Assembly (NCBI GenBank): GCA_003557125.1
Contig: PWPN01000062.1
Location: 1-6,122 of the forward strand
DNA from: Phycisphaerae bacterium
GTDB taxonomy: Bacteria > Planctomycetota > Phycisphaerae > UBA1845 > PWPN01
Reading direction: 5' to 3'
Length of the DNA: 6,122 bases
Position numbers and translations under genes: made by a program. Under the pieces are notes generated by a model. The model had not been told where the DNA came from, did not search any database, and saw only the letters and a list, made by a program, of their open reading frames with translations. Below, in pieces: positions 1-5,804 of the stretch. Position 1 is the stretch's first letter. Each line of letters opens with the position of its first letter.

Positions 1-537
1 CAGTCGCGCTGGTTCTACGACCCGCAGTTGGCCGGGGGCGGGGCACTTTGGGACATGGGGATTCACGCGATCGACCTGGCCCTGTGGTTGCTCGGGCCGG
101 TGCGGAGCGTCCAGGCGATGGTGCGGACGTTGCGCAAAAAGATCGAGGTGGAAGACAACGCCGTCCTGTTGATGGAGTTCGAACGGGCCGCGGCCTTAGG
201 GTACATCGAAGTCGGCTGGACGAGCCCGGCCGGTTTCCGGGGCGTTGAGATCATGGGCGACCGCGGCTGCATCGTGGTCGAGCCCGAGAAAGGGTTGCGT
301 CTGACGACGGGCGATACCGCACCGGACGGCAAAATGAACATGCGTACGCGGATGGTCATGAAAGGGCCGCTCCAGGACGGCTGGTCGCGTGAGATCACCG
401 AGGTCGTCCGGGCGTTGCGGCGGGGCGACGACCTCGACTCGGGCATCGAGGAGGGCGCAGCCGCTGTGGCTGTCGCGCTGGCGGGATACCGTTCCTCGCA
501 AACCGGGCGGGCGGTCGACGTTGCATCGATCCGCTGA
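1..537 (+). CDS. Gfo/Idh/MocA-family oxidoreductase, C-terminal part (5' end outside window)
   Basis: The reading frame is open from the first base and gives 178 residues before a TGA stop. It starts inside the protein, so the N-terminal Rossmann NAD(P)-binding domain and the usual EKP motif are outside the window. Residues 12-25 (GGGALWDMGIHAID) match the family's conserved G-G-G-x-L-x-D-x-G-x-H-x-x-D segment, in which the His lies at the active site. The rest follows the alpha/beta C-terminal domain pattern: strands carrying an EVGWTSPAGF stretch, a GDRGCIVVE stretch typical of the 'G..G.i..e' sheet, and a final helix with a degenerate A-rich end. Family members oxidise or reduce sugars, inositols and related polyols with NAD(P)(H) in the cytoplasm; the substrate cannot be told from this fragment. 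deoC follows on the same strand after 139 bp, so a shared role in sugar catabolism is possible but unproven. Family assignment is confident; specific function is unknown. Confidence 0.9.
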   Translation, partial: QSRWFYDPQLAGGGALWDMGIHAIDLALWLLGPVRSVQAMVRTLRKKIEVEDNAVLLMEFERAAALGYIEVGWTSPAGFRGVEIMGDRGCIVVEPEKGLRLTTGDTAPDGKMNMRTRMVMKGPLQDGWSREITEVVRALRRGDDLDSGIEEGAAAVAVALAGYRSSQTGRAVDVASIR

Positions 538-546
538 AGATTTTTT
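511..546 (+). terminator. Possible intrinsic terminator overlapping the oxidoreductase stop codon
   Basis: GCGGTCGA (511-518) can pair with TCGA-T-CCGC (526-534), leaving one bulged T and a 7-nt loop. The TGA stop follows immediately, and a run of six T lies at 541-546. The T-run starts 6 nt after the stem, further than in a classical intrinsic terminator, so this is only a candidate. No other hairpin with a T-run is seen between the oxidoreductase and deoC. Confidence 0.3.
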
Positions 547-580
547 CGATGCGTCCGTTCTTGCGCAGGTCGAGAATCCG

Positions 581-599
581 CGCGGGCTTCAAGCCCGCG
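581..599. repeat. 19-bp perfect palindrome, GCGGGCTTCAAGCCCGC type
   Basis: CGCGGGCTT (581-589) is the exact reverse complement of AAGCCCGCG (591-599) around a single C. As RNA it would form a 7-bp GC stem with a TTCAA loop. No T-run follows on either strand, so it does not look like an intrinsic terminator. Its TTCAA centre is shared with the palindrome at 1375-1389 on the other side of deoC. From memory, palindromes of this kind occur as dispersed intergenic repeats in planctomycete genomes; that link is not testable from this window. Confidence 0.6.
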
Positions 600-676
600 G
601 CTCGTTGGACTGACGCTGCACATTGCGCCCAGGCGGCGGTTTCGCTGAGCAGTGGATGCGGACGGGGGTTGATGCG

Positions 677-1351
677 ATGCGTGCTGAGCAGTTGGCGGCC
701 ATGATCGAACATACGTTGCTCAAGGCTGAGGCGACCGATGAGCAGGTCGATCGACTCTGCGATGAGGCGGCCCGGGGCCGATTTCACGCGGTCTGCGTAA
801 ACCCGTGCTGGATACGGCGGTGTGCAGCCAGGATCGGTCGCACGAATGTGGTCGTCGCCGGCGTGGTTGGCTTTCCTCTCGGCGCGCATCGGACCGATAC
901 AAAAGTAGACGAGGCACGCAGGGCGATCGAGGACGGTGCCGGCGAGCTGGACATGGTCATCGCACTGGGCCCGTTGATCGCAGGCGACGACCGGAGCGTG
1001 AGCGACGAGATCGCTGCGGTTGCCGACGTGGCGCATGCGGCCGACCCGGCGGTCCTGCTCAAGGTGATCCTGGAGACGGCTGCCCTGACCGACGCGCAGA
1101 TCGAACGGGCGTGCCGTCTGTCGGTCGAAGCCGGCGCGGACATGCTGAAGACCTCGACGGGGTTTCACCCGGCTGGAGGGGCACGGGTCGAGCACGTTCG
1201 GCTGCTGAAAACGCATGGCCGGGGGCGCGGCGTCAAGGCGGCCGGCGGGATCCGGACCGCAGCCAACGCTTTGGCGATGGTCGAGGCCGGTGCGACGCGG
1301 ATCGGTACGTCGGCAGGCCCCGCGTTGATCGAAGGGCTGCCTGTCCGGTAG
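677..1351 (+). CDS. deoC: Deoxyribose-phosphate aldolase DeoC
   Basis: This cytoplasmic class I aldolase cleaves 2-deoxy-D-ribose 5-phosphate to glyceraldehyde 3-phosphate and acetaldehyde, the last step in deoxynucleoside breakdown. From ATG 677 it has 224 residues, the usual size of the short bacterial DeoC. Visible motifs in order are IEHTLLK (10-16), AVCVNPCWI (38-46), GVVGFPLG (62-69), the ELDMVI segment with the proton-relay Asp92, LLKVILET (127-134), KTSTGF with the Schiff-base Lys158, VKAAGGIR with Lys187, and the phosphate-binding GTSAG (210-214). The position equivalent to E. coli Asp16 is Glu11, a conservative change. ATG 677 is preferred over TTG 623 and ATG 656 because it puts IEHTLLK at the usual distance from the N-terminus and has a G-run (664-668) 8 nt upstream, though no strong Shine-Dalgarno is present. 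No promoter was recognised in the 139 bp upstream. Other nucleoside-catabolism genes are absent from the window. Confidence 0.95.
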   Translation: MRAEQLAAMIEHTLLKAEATDEQVDRLCDEAARGRFHAVCVNPCWIRRCAARIGRTNVVVAGVVGFPLGAHRTDTKVDEARRAIEDGAGELDMVIALGPLIAGDDRSVSDEIAAVADVAHAADPAVLLKVILETAALTDAQIERACRLSVEAGADMLKTSTGFHPAGGARVEHVRLLKTHGRGRGVKAAGGIRTAANALAMVEAGATRIGTSAGPALIEGLPVR

Positions 1352-1374
1352 CAGGGGGGTTGGCTGCTGCATTG

Positions 1375-1389
1375 CACCCTTCAAGGGTG
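1375..1389. repeat. 15-bp palindrome downstream of deoC (CACCCTTCAAGGGTG)
   Basis: CACCCTT and AAGGGTG are exact reverse complements around one C, giving a 5-bp stem with a TTCAA loop if folded. It starts 24 bp after the deoC stop. It has the same TTCAA centre as 581-599 but different arms. There is no T-run, so a simple terminator role is not supported. Confidence 0.55.
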
Positions 1390-1391
1390 GT

Positions 1392-1408
1392 ACGGGCGTC
1401 TCGCCCGT
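1392..1408. repeat. 17-bp inverted repeat ACGGGCG-TCT-CGCCCGT
   Basis: Two 7-bp GC-rich arms are perfect reverse complements around a TCT loop, forming a strong compact hairpin only 2 bp after the previous palindrome. No T-run follows on either strand. It may slow or protect transcripts, or may be only part of a dispersed repeat. Confidence 0.6.
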
Positions 1409-1423
1409 CGGCAGTACGAATTG

Positions 1424-1446
1424 CACTGGCGGACAAGCGGCCAGTG
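1424..1446. repeat. Inverted repeat CACTGGC / GCCAGTG
   Basis: CACTGGC (1424-1430) is complementary to GCCAGTG (1440-1446), with a 9-nt spacer. The right arm overlaps the first copy of the tandem duplication at 1441-1472, so the same CCAGTG motif appears three times here, once inverted. Confidence 0.45.
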
Positions 1447-1472
1447 GCACCCGGCTTCCAGTGGCACCCGGC
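1441..1472. repeat. Tandem duplication of CCAGTGGCACCCGGC, 17-bp period
   Basis: The 15-bp unit occurs at 1441-1455 and exactly again at 1458-1472, separated by TT. It is non-coding and belongs to the repeat mosaic between deoC and smc. Confidence 0.7.
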
Positions 1473-1489
1473 GGGGTAGTGATCTGCCT

Positions 1490-1517
1490 GGGACGGCCGC
1501 CACGGGGGGACGGCCGC
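1490..1517. repeat. Direct repeat GGGACGGCCGC, 17-bp period
   Basis: The 11-bp unit at 1490-1500 recurs exactly at 1507-1517 with CACGGG between. The core CGGCCG is itself palindromic. The period is 17 bp, the same as the neighbouring duplication at 1441-1472. Confidence 0.65.
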
Positions 1518-1565
1518 TACAGAATGGCAAATATCCAGCCTGGCCGCAAAATATGGGGTTTGTGC

Positions 1566-1594
1566 TTGGCAAAACACCATATGTGGGTTAGATT
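1566..1594 (+). promoter_or_regulatory. Sigma-70-type promoter candidate for smc
   Basis: TTGGCA (1566-1571, 5 of 6 to consensus) and TAGATT (1589-1594, 4 of 6) are separated by exactly 17 bp, in the locally AT-richest part of the intergenic region. The start of transcription would fall near 1601, giving an smc leader of about 115 nt. This is a match by eye without a scoring model. Confidence 0.45.
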
Positions 1595-1716
1595 AGCCGG
1601 TGTTGCACAAGTCTTGGAGCTCGTTACGGACGGGCAGCCCTGTGGCGCGATTACCGGGGGCAGCCTGTTGGGCGAGTGAGGGGTTGGAAGAGCATCGAAG
1701 AAGGGTTTGAACGCCC

Positions 1717-4700
1717 ATGTATTTAAAGCGACTGACCTGCCAGGGTTTCAAGAGCTTTGCCGACCGGTTGGACTTCGACTTCAAGCCGGGGATTACCGGG
1801 ATCGTCGGACCCAACGGCTGCGGCAAGAGCAACATCGTGGACGCCATCAAGTGGGTCCTCGGCGACCAGAGCGCCAAGTCCCTCCGCGGCGACCAGATGC
1901 AGGATGTCATTTTTTTCGGGTCCGGCACGCGGCGCAACGCCAATTTCGCCCAGGTCGACCTGGTCTTCGACAATGAGGATCGCACCCTGTCGGTCGATGC
2001 GCCGGAGGTGCGGATCACGCGGCGGCTCTACCGATCGGGCGACAGCGAGTACCTCATCAACAACGAGCGCGTCCGGCTCAAAGACATCAAGGAACTGCTC
2101 ATGGACACGGGAGTCGGCGTGAACGCCTACTCCATCATCGAGCAGGGCAAGGTGTCGTACCTCATCCAGGCCAATCCGCAGGATCGCCGCGCGGTCTTCG
2201 AAGAGGCGGCCGGCATCAGCCGCTACAAGTCTCGCAAGAAAGAGGCCGAGCGCAAACTCGAACGCGTCGAGCAGAACCTGCTGCGCATCGAGGACATCGT
2301 CGAGGAGCTCGAAAAGCGGCTCCGCAGCGTCAAGTACCAGGCGGGCAAGGCGCGGAACTGGCAGCTCTACGATCAGCAGTTGCGCGAGAAGCGGGCAACG
2401 TACTCGCTGGCCGAGTTTCACCGCCTTTCGGAGCGGCTGGCGACGTTGCAGCGGGAGACGTCGGAACTGAGTGACGAGGCGACGCGGTTGCGGACAGCGA
2501 TTTCCGGGGCCGAGACGCGCGAGTCGGATCTTCGCGGTCGCATGGACGCCCTCGATGCGAAGCGGCAGCAGTTGCAGCAGCGGATCCTGACGACCACGGC
2601 CGAGATCACCGAAAAACGCGAGCGCGTCGATCAGTCGCAGCAGCAGATCCGCACATTCCAGTCCGTCCGCGGGCGCGAGCAGCAGCGGTTGGCCGCTGAG
2701 CGCCAGAAGCTTTTCCGGCTCCAGCAGGAGACCGGCCAGACCGAGGCGGAACTGACCGACGTGACGGGCAAGGTCGAGCGTGCCCATGCGGCAGAGGACG
2801 AGCTGGCAGGCCAAGACCGTGCGCTGGCCGGGCAACTGGCGGCCCTCGAGACGCGTCACGAGGACGAGAAGGGGGGCATTCTCGAAGTGCTCCGGCGCAC
2901 GGCCCAGGTGCACAACGAGATCCAGTCGCACGAACGCGAACGCCAGCAGCTGGCGCATGAGAAGCAACGGCTGTTGCAGCGTCAGGAACAGATGCGGCTC
3001 GAGGTCGAGCAGTTGAACGGGTCGCTGGCCGAGCAGACGCGCCGTGCGGAGGAACTGTCCGAGGAACTCGCCCGGCTGACGCGCGAGCTCGAGGAAAAGC
3101 AGCATTGCGTCGAACGGCTCGATGCCGACCAGGCCGAGCGCAGCAGGCAGCTTGCCGCCGCCAAGGAGCAGCGCAGCGGCCTCATGAGTCGCAAGCAGAC
3201 CCTGCTCGATCTCGAGCACAAGCTCGAAGGTGTCGAAGCGGGCATCCGCGAAGTGCTTCATCAGAAGGAGCAGGACGCGTCGGGCGGCACGTTCGGGTAT
3301 GTCCGGGGGATGGTCGCGGACGTCATCGCGGTCGACGTGGCCCATGCGCCGTGGATCGAGGCGGCCCTGGGAGAGTCTGACCAGTACGTGCTCGTCGACG
3401 ACAGCGCGGCGCTGGCGGCCGACGCGGCACGGCTCGCGCAGATGCCCGGCCGGGTACCGGTCATCTGTATCGACCGGTTGCCGCCGTTCGTGGACGGCCG
3501 CGATTTCTCGGGACAGGCAGGGTACGTCGCGCGTGCGTCGGATCTCGTGCGGTGCGATGAACTCGTGGCGCCGCTCGTACGGCATCTTCTCGGGCGTACG
3601 ATCGTGGTGGAGTCTTTCGCTGACGCGTTGCGGATGGCGGCGGACAACCCGCCGAACTACCGCTACGTGACGCGAAGCGGCGAGGTGCTGGGGGTCGACG
3701 GTTTCTGGCAGCTCGGCCGTGCAGCCGGTCGGACGGGCCTGATTTCGCGTAAGAGCGAGCTGACCGAGATCGACGGGCAGATCGGCGGGCTCGATGCGCG
3801 GATCGAGGAACTGACCGAGGCGCTCGCGCGTGCTTCGGATGAGATGGCAGCCTTGCAGGCCTGCTTGCAGGAATTACGACACGCGCGTTACGAAGCGCGT
3901 GCGGCTGAAGCGGAGAACCAGGCGGCGCAGTCGGCTACGCGCAACGCGATCGAACGGATCGCGCGCGTTCAGCCGGAGGTGGCCGGCGACATCGAAGCGA
4001 TCGATACGCGCGTCGCTGAGAGCGTCCAGGCCGAGACTGTGGCCAAAGAGTCGCTCGAATCGATGGAGGCTGACAGCGATGCCCGCCATGCGCGCGTCGC
4101 GGAGATCCAGGGCGAGATCGCCCGGATGAAAGCGCAGCGGGACGAGCTAGCCGAGCGCCTCACGCAGCAGAAGGTGACGGCGGCCAAGCTGGGTCAGCAG
4201 CGGAGCATGTTGGCCTATCGTTTGCGCGGGTTGCAGGCCGAGCGTCAGGCGGGCGAGGATGCGGTACGGGCCGCGGCCGGCGAGGTCGAGCAGGCGGCCG
4301 GCAGGATCGCCCAGGCAGAGCGGGTCGTCCTGGGGGCACGGAGTCGGCTGGCGGTGTTGTACGCCGACAAGCAGAAGCTCGACGCGGATGTGCTGGGCGG
4401 CGGGCGGGAGCGCCAGCAGCTGGCTGTCGAACTCGAAGAGCTGACCGGTGTCGTCAAAACGCATCGCACGCAGCTCGAGAGCGTCGAGGAGCGACTGAAC
4501 GCCCGACAGATCGAGCTGCACGAGTGCCGCGTCCGTCGTGAGGAGTTGACCACGCACACGCACAAGGAACTGGGGATCGACCTGGCCGAGGCCTACGCGA
4601 GCTACGAGCACGAGGAACGCGACTGGGCCGCGATCGAGGCGGAAATCGACGAGCTCATGGACAAGATCCGCCGACTGGGGAATGTGAATCTCGACGCGAT

Positions 4701-5316
4701 CGACGAGCAGACCGAGCTCGAGGAGCGGTCCTCCTTCCTGGGCAGCCAGCGGGACGATCTTCGTTCGTCGAAGGGTCAGCTCGAAGAGCTCATCGAGCAG
4801 CTCAACATCCAGTGCCGCGAGCGGTTCGCCGAGACGTTCGAGGCCGTGCGGGGCAACTTCAACGACATGTTCCGCAAGCTTTTCGGCGGCGGGCGGGCCG
4901 AACTCGTGCTCGAGACCGGAACGGAAGGCCAAGAGGTCGACGTGCTCGAAGCGGGGATCGAGATCATCGCTCGGCCGCCGGGCAAGGAGATGCGCACCAA
5001 CTCGCTGCTGTCCGGCGGCGAGAAGACGATGGTGGCCATCGCGTTGCTCATGGCCATCTTCAAGAGCCGACCTTCGCCGTTCACGCTGCTCGATGAGGTG
5101 GACGCCGCCCTGGACGAGTCCAACAACGAGCGGTTCAACCGGATCATCCAGGAGTTCCTGGACCGCACGCAGTTCGTGATCATCACCCACCAGAAGCCGA
5201 CGATGTCCATCGCGGACGTGCTCTACGGGATCACGATGCAGGAGGCGGGCGTGAGCCGTTGCGTGAGCGTCAAATTCGGCAAAGAGTACGAACCGGCCGA
5301 CGCGGCAGTGGCCTGA
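1717..5316 (+). CDS. smc: Chromosome segregation/condensation ATPase SMC
   Basis: SMC dimers form a ring with the kleisin ScpA and with ScpB, and use ATP to extrude and organise chromosomal DNA around the origin. This copy is complete at 1199 residues, the normal bacterial length. The N-terminal half-head has Walker A GPNGCGKS (31-38), the arginine-finger segment KSLRG (Arg57, as in B. subtilis), the Q-loop EQG (Gln143) and FEEAAG (161-166). A Gln/Glu/Arg-rich coiled coil runs from about 170 to 510. The hinge spans about 525-675 and a second coiled coil about 683-1030. The C-terminal half-head has FGGGRAEL, the signature LSGGEK (1098-1103), Walker B LLDEVD with Asp1126 and catalytic Glu1127, D-loop ALDESN, and H-loop His1158. 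The start is firm: an in-frame TGA lies 9 nt upstream at 1708-1710, and AAGAAGGG (1698-1705) is a Shine-Dalgarno, somewhat distant. No frameshift is seen. The hinge's C-terminal glycine motif is degenerate. scpA and scpB are not in the window. Confidence 0.98.
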   Translation: MYLKRLTCQGFKSFADRLDFDFKPGITGIVGPNGCGKSNIVDAIKWVLGDQSAKSLRGDQMQDVIFFGSGTRRNANFAQVDLVFDNEDRTLSVDAPEVRITRRLYRSGDSEYLINNERVRLKDIKELLMDTGVGVNAYSIIEQGKVSYLIQANPQDRRAVFEEAAGISRYKSRKKEAERKLERVEQNLLRIEDIVEELEKRLRSVKYQAGKARNWQLYDQQLREKRATYSLAEFHRLSERLATLQRETSELSDEATRLRTAISGAETRESDLRGRMDALDAKRQQLQQRILTTTAEITEKRERVDQSQQQIRTFQSVRGREQQRLAAERQKLFRLQQETGQTEAELTDVTGKVERAHAAEDELAGQDRALAGQLAALETRHEDEKGGILEVLRRTAQVHNEIQSHERERQQLAHEKQRLLQRQEQMRLEVEQLNGSLAEQTRRAEELSEELARLTRELEEKQHCVERLDADQAERSRQLAAAKEQRSGLMSRKQTLLDLEHKLEGVEAGIREVLHQKEQDASGGTFGYVRGMVADVIAVDVAHAPWIEAALGESDQYVLVDDSAALAADAARLAQMPGRVPVICIDRLPPFVDGRDFSGQAGYVARASDLVRCDELVAPLVRHLLGRTIVVESFADALRMAADNPPNYRYVTRSGEVLGVDGFWQLGRAAGRTGLISRKSELTEIDGQIGGLDARIEELTEALARASDEMAALQACLQELRHARYEARAAEAENQAAQSATRNAIERIARVQPEVAGDIEAIDTRVAESVQAETVAKESLESMEADSDARHARVAEIQGEIARMKAQRDELAERLTQQKVTAAKLGQQRSMLAYRLRGLQAERQAGEDAVRAAAGEVEQAAGRIAQAERVVLGARSRLAVLYADKQKLDADVLGGGRERQQLAVELEELTGVVKTHRTQLESVEERLNARQIELHECRVRREELTTHTHKELGIDLAEAYASYEHEERDWAAIEAEIDELMDKIRRLGNVNLDAIDEQTELEERSSFLGSQRDDLRSSKGQLEELIEQLNIQCRERFAETFEAVRGNFNDMFRKLFGGGRAELVLETGTEGQEVDVLEAGIEIIARPPGKEMRTNSLLSGGEKTMVAIALLMAIFKSRPSPFTLLDEVDAALDESNNERFNRIIQEFLDRTQFVIITHQKPTMSIADVLYGITMQEAGVSRCVSVKFGKEYEPADAAVA

Positions 5317-5332
5317 GCCCGACGGGCGATGT

Positions 5333-5361
5333 TTGTCCATGCAGGATGGTGTGGATATACT
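5333..5361 (+). promoter_or_regulatory. Sigma-70-type promoter candidate for the Nfu gene
   Basis: TTGTCC (5333-5338, 4 of 6 to consensus) and TATACT (5356-5361, 5 of 6) are separated by exactly 17 bp, starting 16 bp after the smc stop. Transcription would begin near 5368, leaving a leader of about 68 nt. It suggests that the Nfu gene can be transcribed independently of smc. The match was made by eye. Confidence 0.45.
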
Positions 5362-5376
5362 GCAACAGTTGAACGT

Positions 5377-5397
5377 GAACGGCTGTCGGGGCTGTTC
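5377..5397 (+). other. Possible leader hairpin upstream of the Nfu gene
   Basis: GAACGGC (5377-5383) can pair with GCTGTTC (5391-5397) through seven pairs including one G-U, around a 7-nt loop. It would lie just inside the transcript from the promoter at 5333-5361 and about 38 nt before the start codon. No known riboswitch or Fe-S regulator site is recognised here. It may be chance in GC-rich sequence. Confidence 0.25.
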
Positions 5398-5435
5398 GAG
5401 TCACGGAATAACCACACACGCAGGGGTCATTTCTC

Positions 5436-5693
5436 ATGACCGAAAGTTCGGATAAACCGGCACAGGAAAGCGTGCATCAGCGCGTGGACGCCGTCATCAG
5501 CGTGATACGCCCGCTTATCCAGGGGGACGGCGGCGACATCGAGCTGATCGCTGTGGGCGACGACGGGGTCGTGCAGGTGCGTTTGCACGGGGCGTGCGTC
5601 GGATGCCCCGGTGCGCAGATGACCTTGAAGATGGGCGTCGAGCGCCATCTCAAGGAAAAAGTGCCCGAGGTGACCGAGGTCGTCTGCGTCTGA
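5436..5693 (+). CDS. NifU-like C-terminal-domain (Nfu) Fe-S cluster carrier protein
   Basis: This 85-residue cytoplasmic protein is a stand-alone NifU C-terminal domain, a family that binds a [4Fe-4S] cluster at a dimer interface and passes it to apo-proteins. The family pattern is clear: RPLIQGDGGDIEL (25-37), VQVRLHGACVGCPGA (46-60) with the Cys54-x-x-Cys57 cluster ligands, then TLKMGVERHLKEKVPEV (63-79). Length fits single-domain Nfu proteins; it lacks the N-terminal IscU-like and ferredoxin-like domains of full NifU and the degenerate A-type domain of E. coli NfuA. The start is well fixed: an in-frame TAA lies at 5409-5411, no other ATG, GTG or TTG lies between, and AGGGG (5422-5426) sits 9 nt upstream. 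The penultimate residue is an extra Cys84 of unknown meaning. The gene lies 119 bp after smc behind its own promoter candidate, so it need not be co-transcribed. No other Fe-S assembly gene is visible. Confidence 0.95.
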   Translation: MTESSDKPAQESVHQRVDAVISVIRPLIQGDGGDIELIAVGDDGVVQVRLHGACVGCPGAQMTLKMGVERHLKEKVPEVTEVVCV

Positions 5694-5694
5694 T

Positions 5695-5719
5695 CGATCG
5701 ACCGCGGACAGCTCGATCG
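5695..5719 (+). terminator. Weak hairpin after the Nfu gene
   Basis: CGATCGA (5695-5701) is the reverse complement of TCGATCG (5713-5719), with an 11-nt loop containing CCGCGG. It begins one base after the stop codon's end. No T-run follows, so a role in ending or protecting the transcript is only suggested by position between two convergent genes. Confidence 0.25.
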
Positions 5720-5804
5720 GCCCATCACATCACAATGGCCTACAAGCGTACGGATACGCCACAGGCGGTTTCACATGTGGCAAAGTCCTGCCTGTTCCGG
5801 TGCG

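Larger units (their letters stand above)
1352..1716. other. Intergenic region deoC-smc: repeat mosaic plus smc promoter and leader
   Basis: This 365-bp stretch holds no supportable gene. Positions 1375-1517 are almost entirely short dyads and tandem duplications, listed separately. From about 1521 the sequence becomes locally AT-richer, including two similar A/T patches (GGCAAATAT at 1526-1534 and CGCAAAATAT at 1544-1553). It then contains the smc promoter candidate and a leader of roughly 115 nt. An open frame at 1461-1679 crosses the repeats and the promoter and resembles no protein I recognise, so it is not called. Confidence 0.7.

Noticed and set aside
395..1450. 351-codon minus-strand open frame across deoC and its flanks
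   Set aside because: It runs antisense through deoC, the end of the oxidoreductase gene and the repeat mosaic. Its start region is translated repeat sequence, not a protein family.
1375..1517. Possible CRISPR array in the repeat region
   Set aside because: The repeats are different short units in two copies each, with no regular spacers, and no cas genes are in the window.
1461..1679. 72-codon plus-strand open frame between deoC and smc
   Set aside because: Its first third is translated repeats, it overlaps the smc promoter candidate, it has no clear ribosome binding site, and its product resembles nothing known to me.
1723..3585. 620-codon open frame on the minus strand inside smc
   Set aside because: It lies wholly antisense to a canonical SMC gene and has Leu/Arg-rich low-complexity content. 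Long antisense frames are expected in GC-rich coding DNA.
2941..4440. Repeated CGCCAGCAGCTGGC-like sequence in both smc arms
   Set aside because: Both copies encode Arg-Gln-Gln-Leu-Ala in coiled-coil heptads, so protein composition explains the similarity.
5317..5327. GCCC-GAC-GGGC hairpin right after the smc stop
   Set aside because: A 4-bp stem with a 3-nt loop and no T-run is too short to call a terminator in GC-rich sequence.
4147..5340. 397-codon open frame on the minus strand over the smc 3' half
   Set aside because: It mirrors the SMC C-terminal arm and head codons, has no recognisable domain, and is explained as an antisense shadow.
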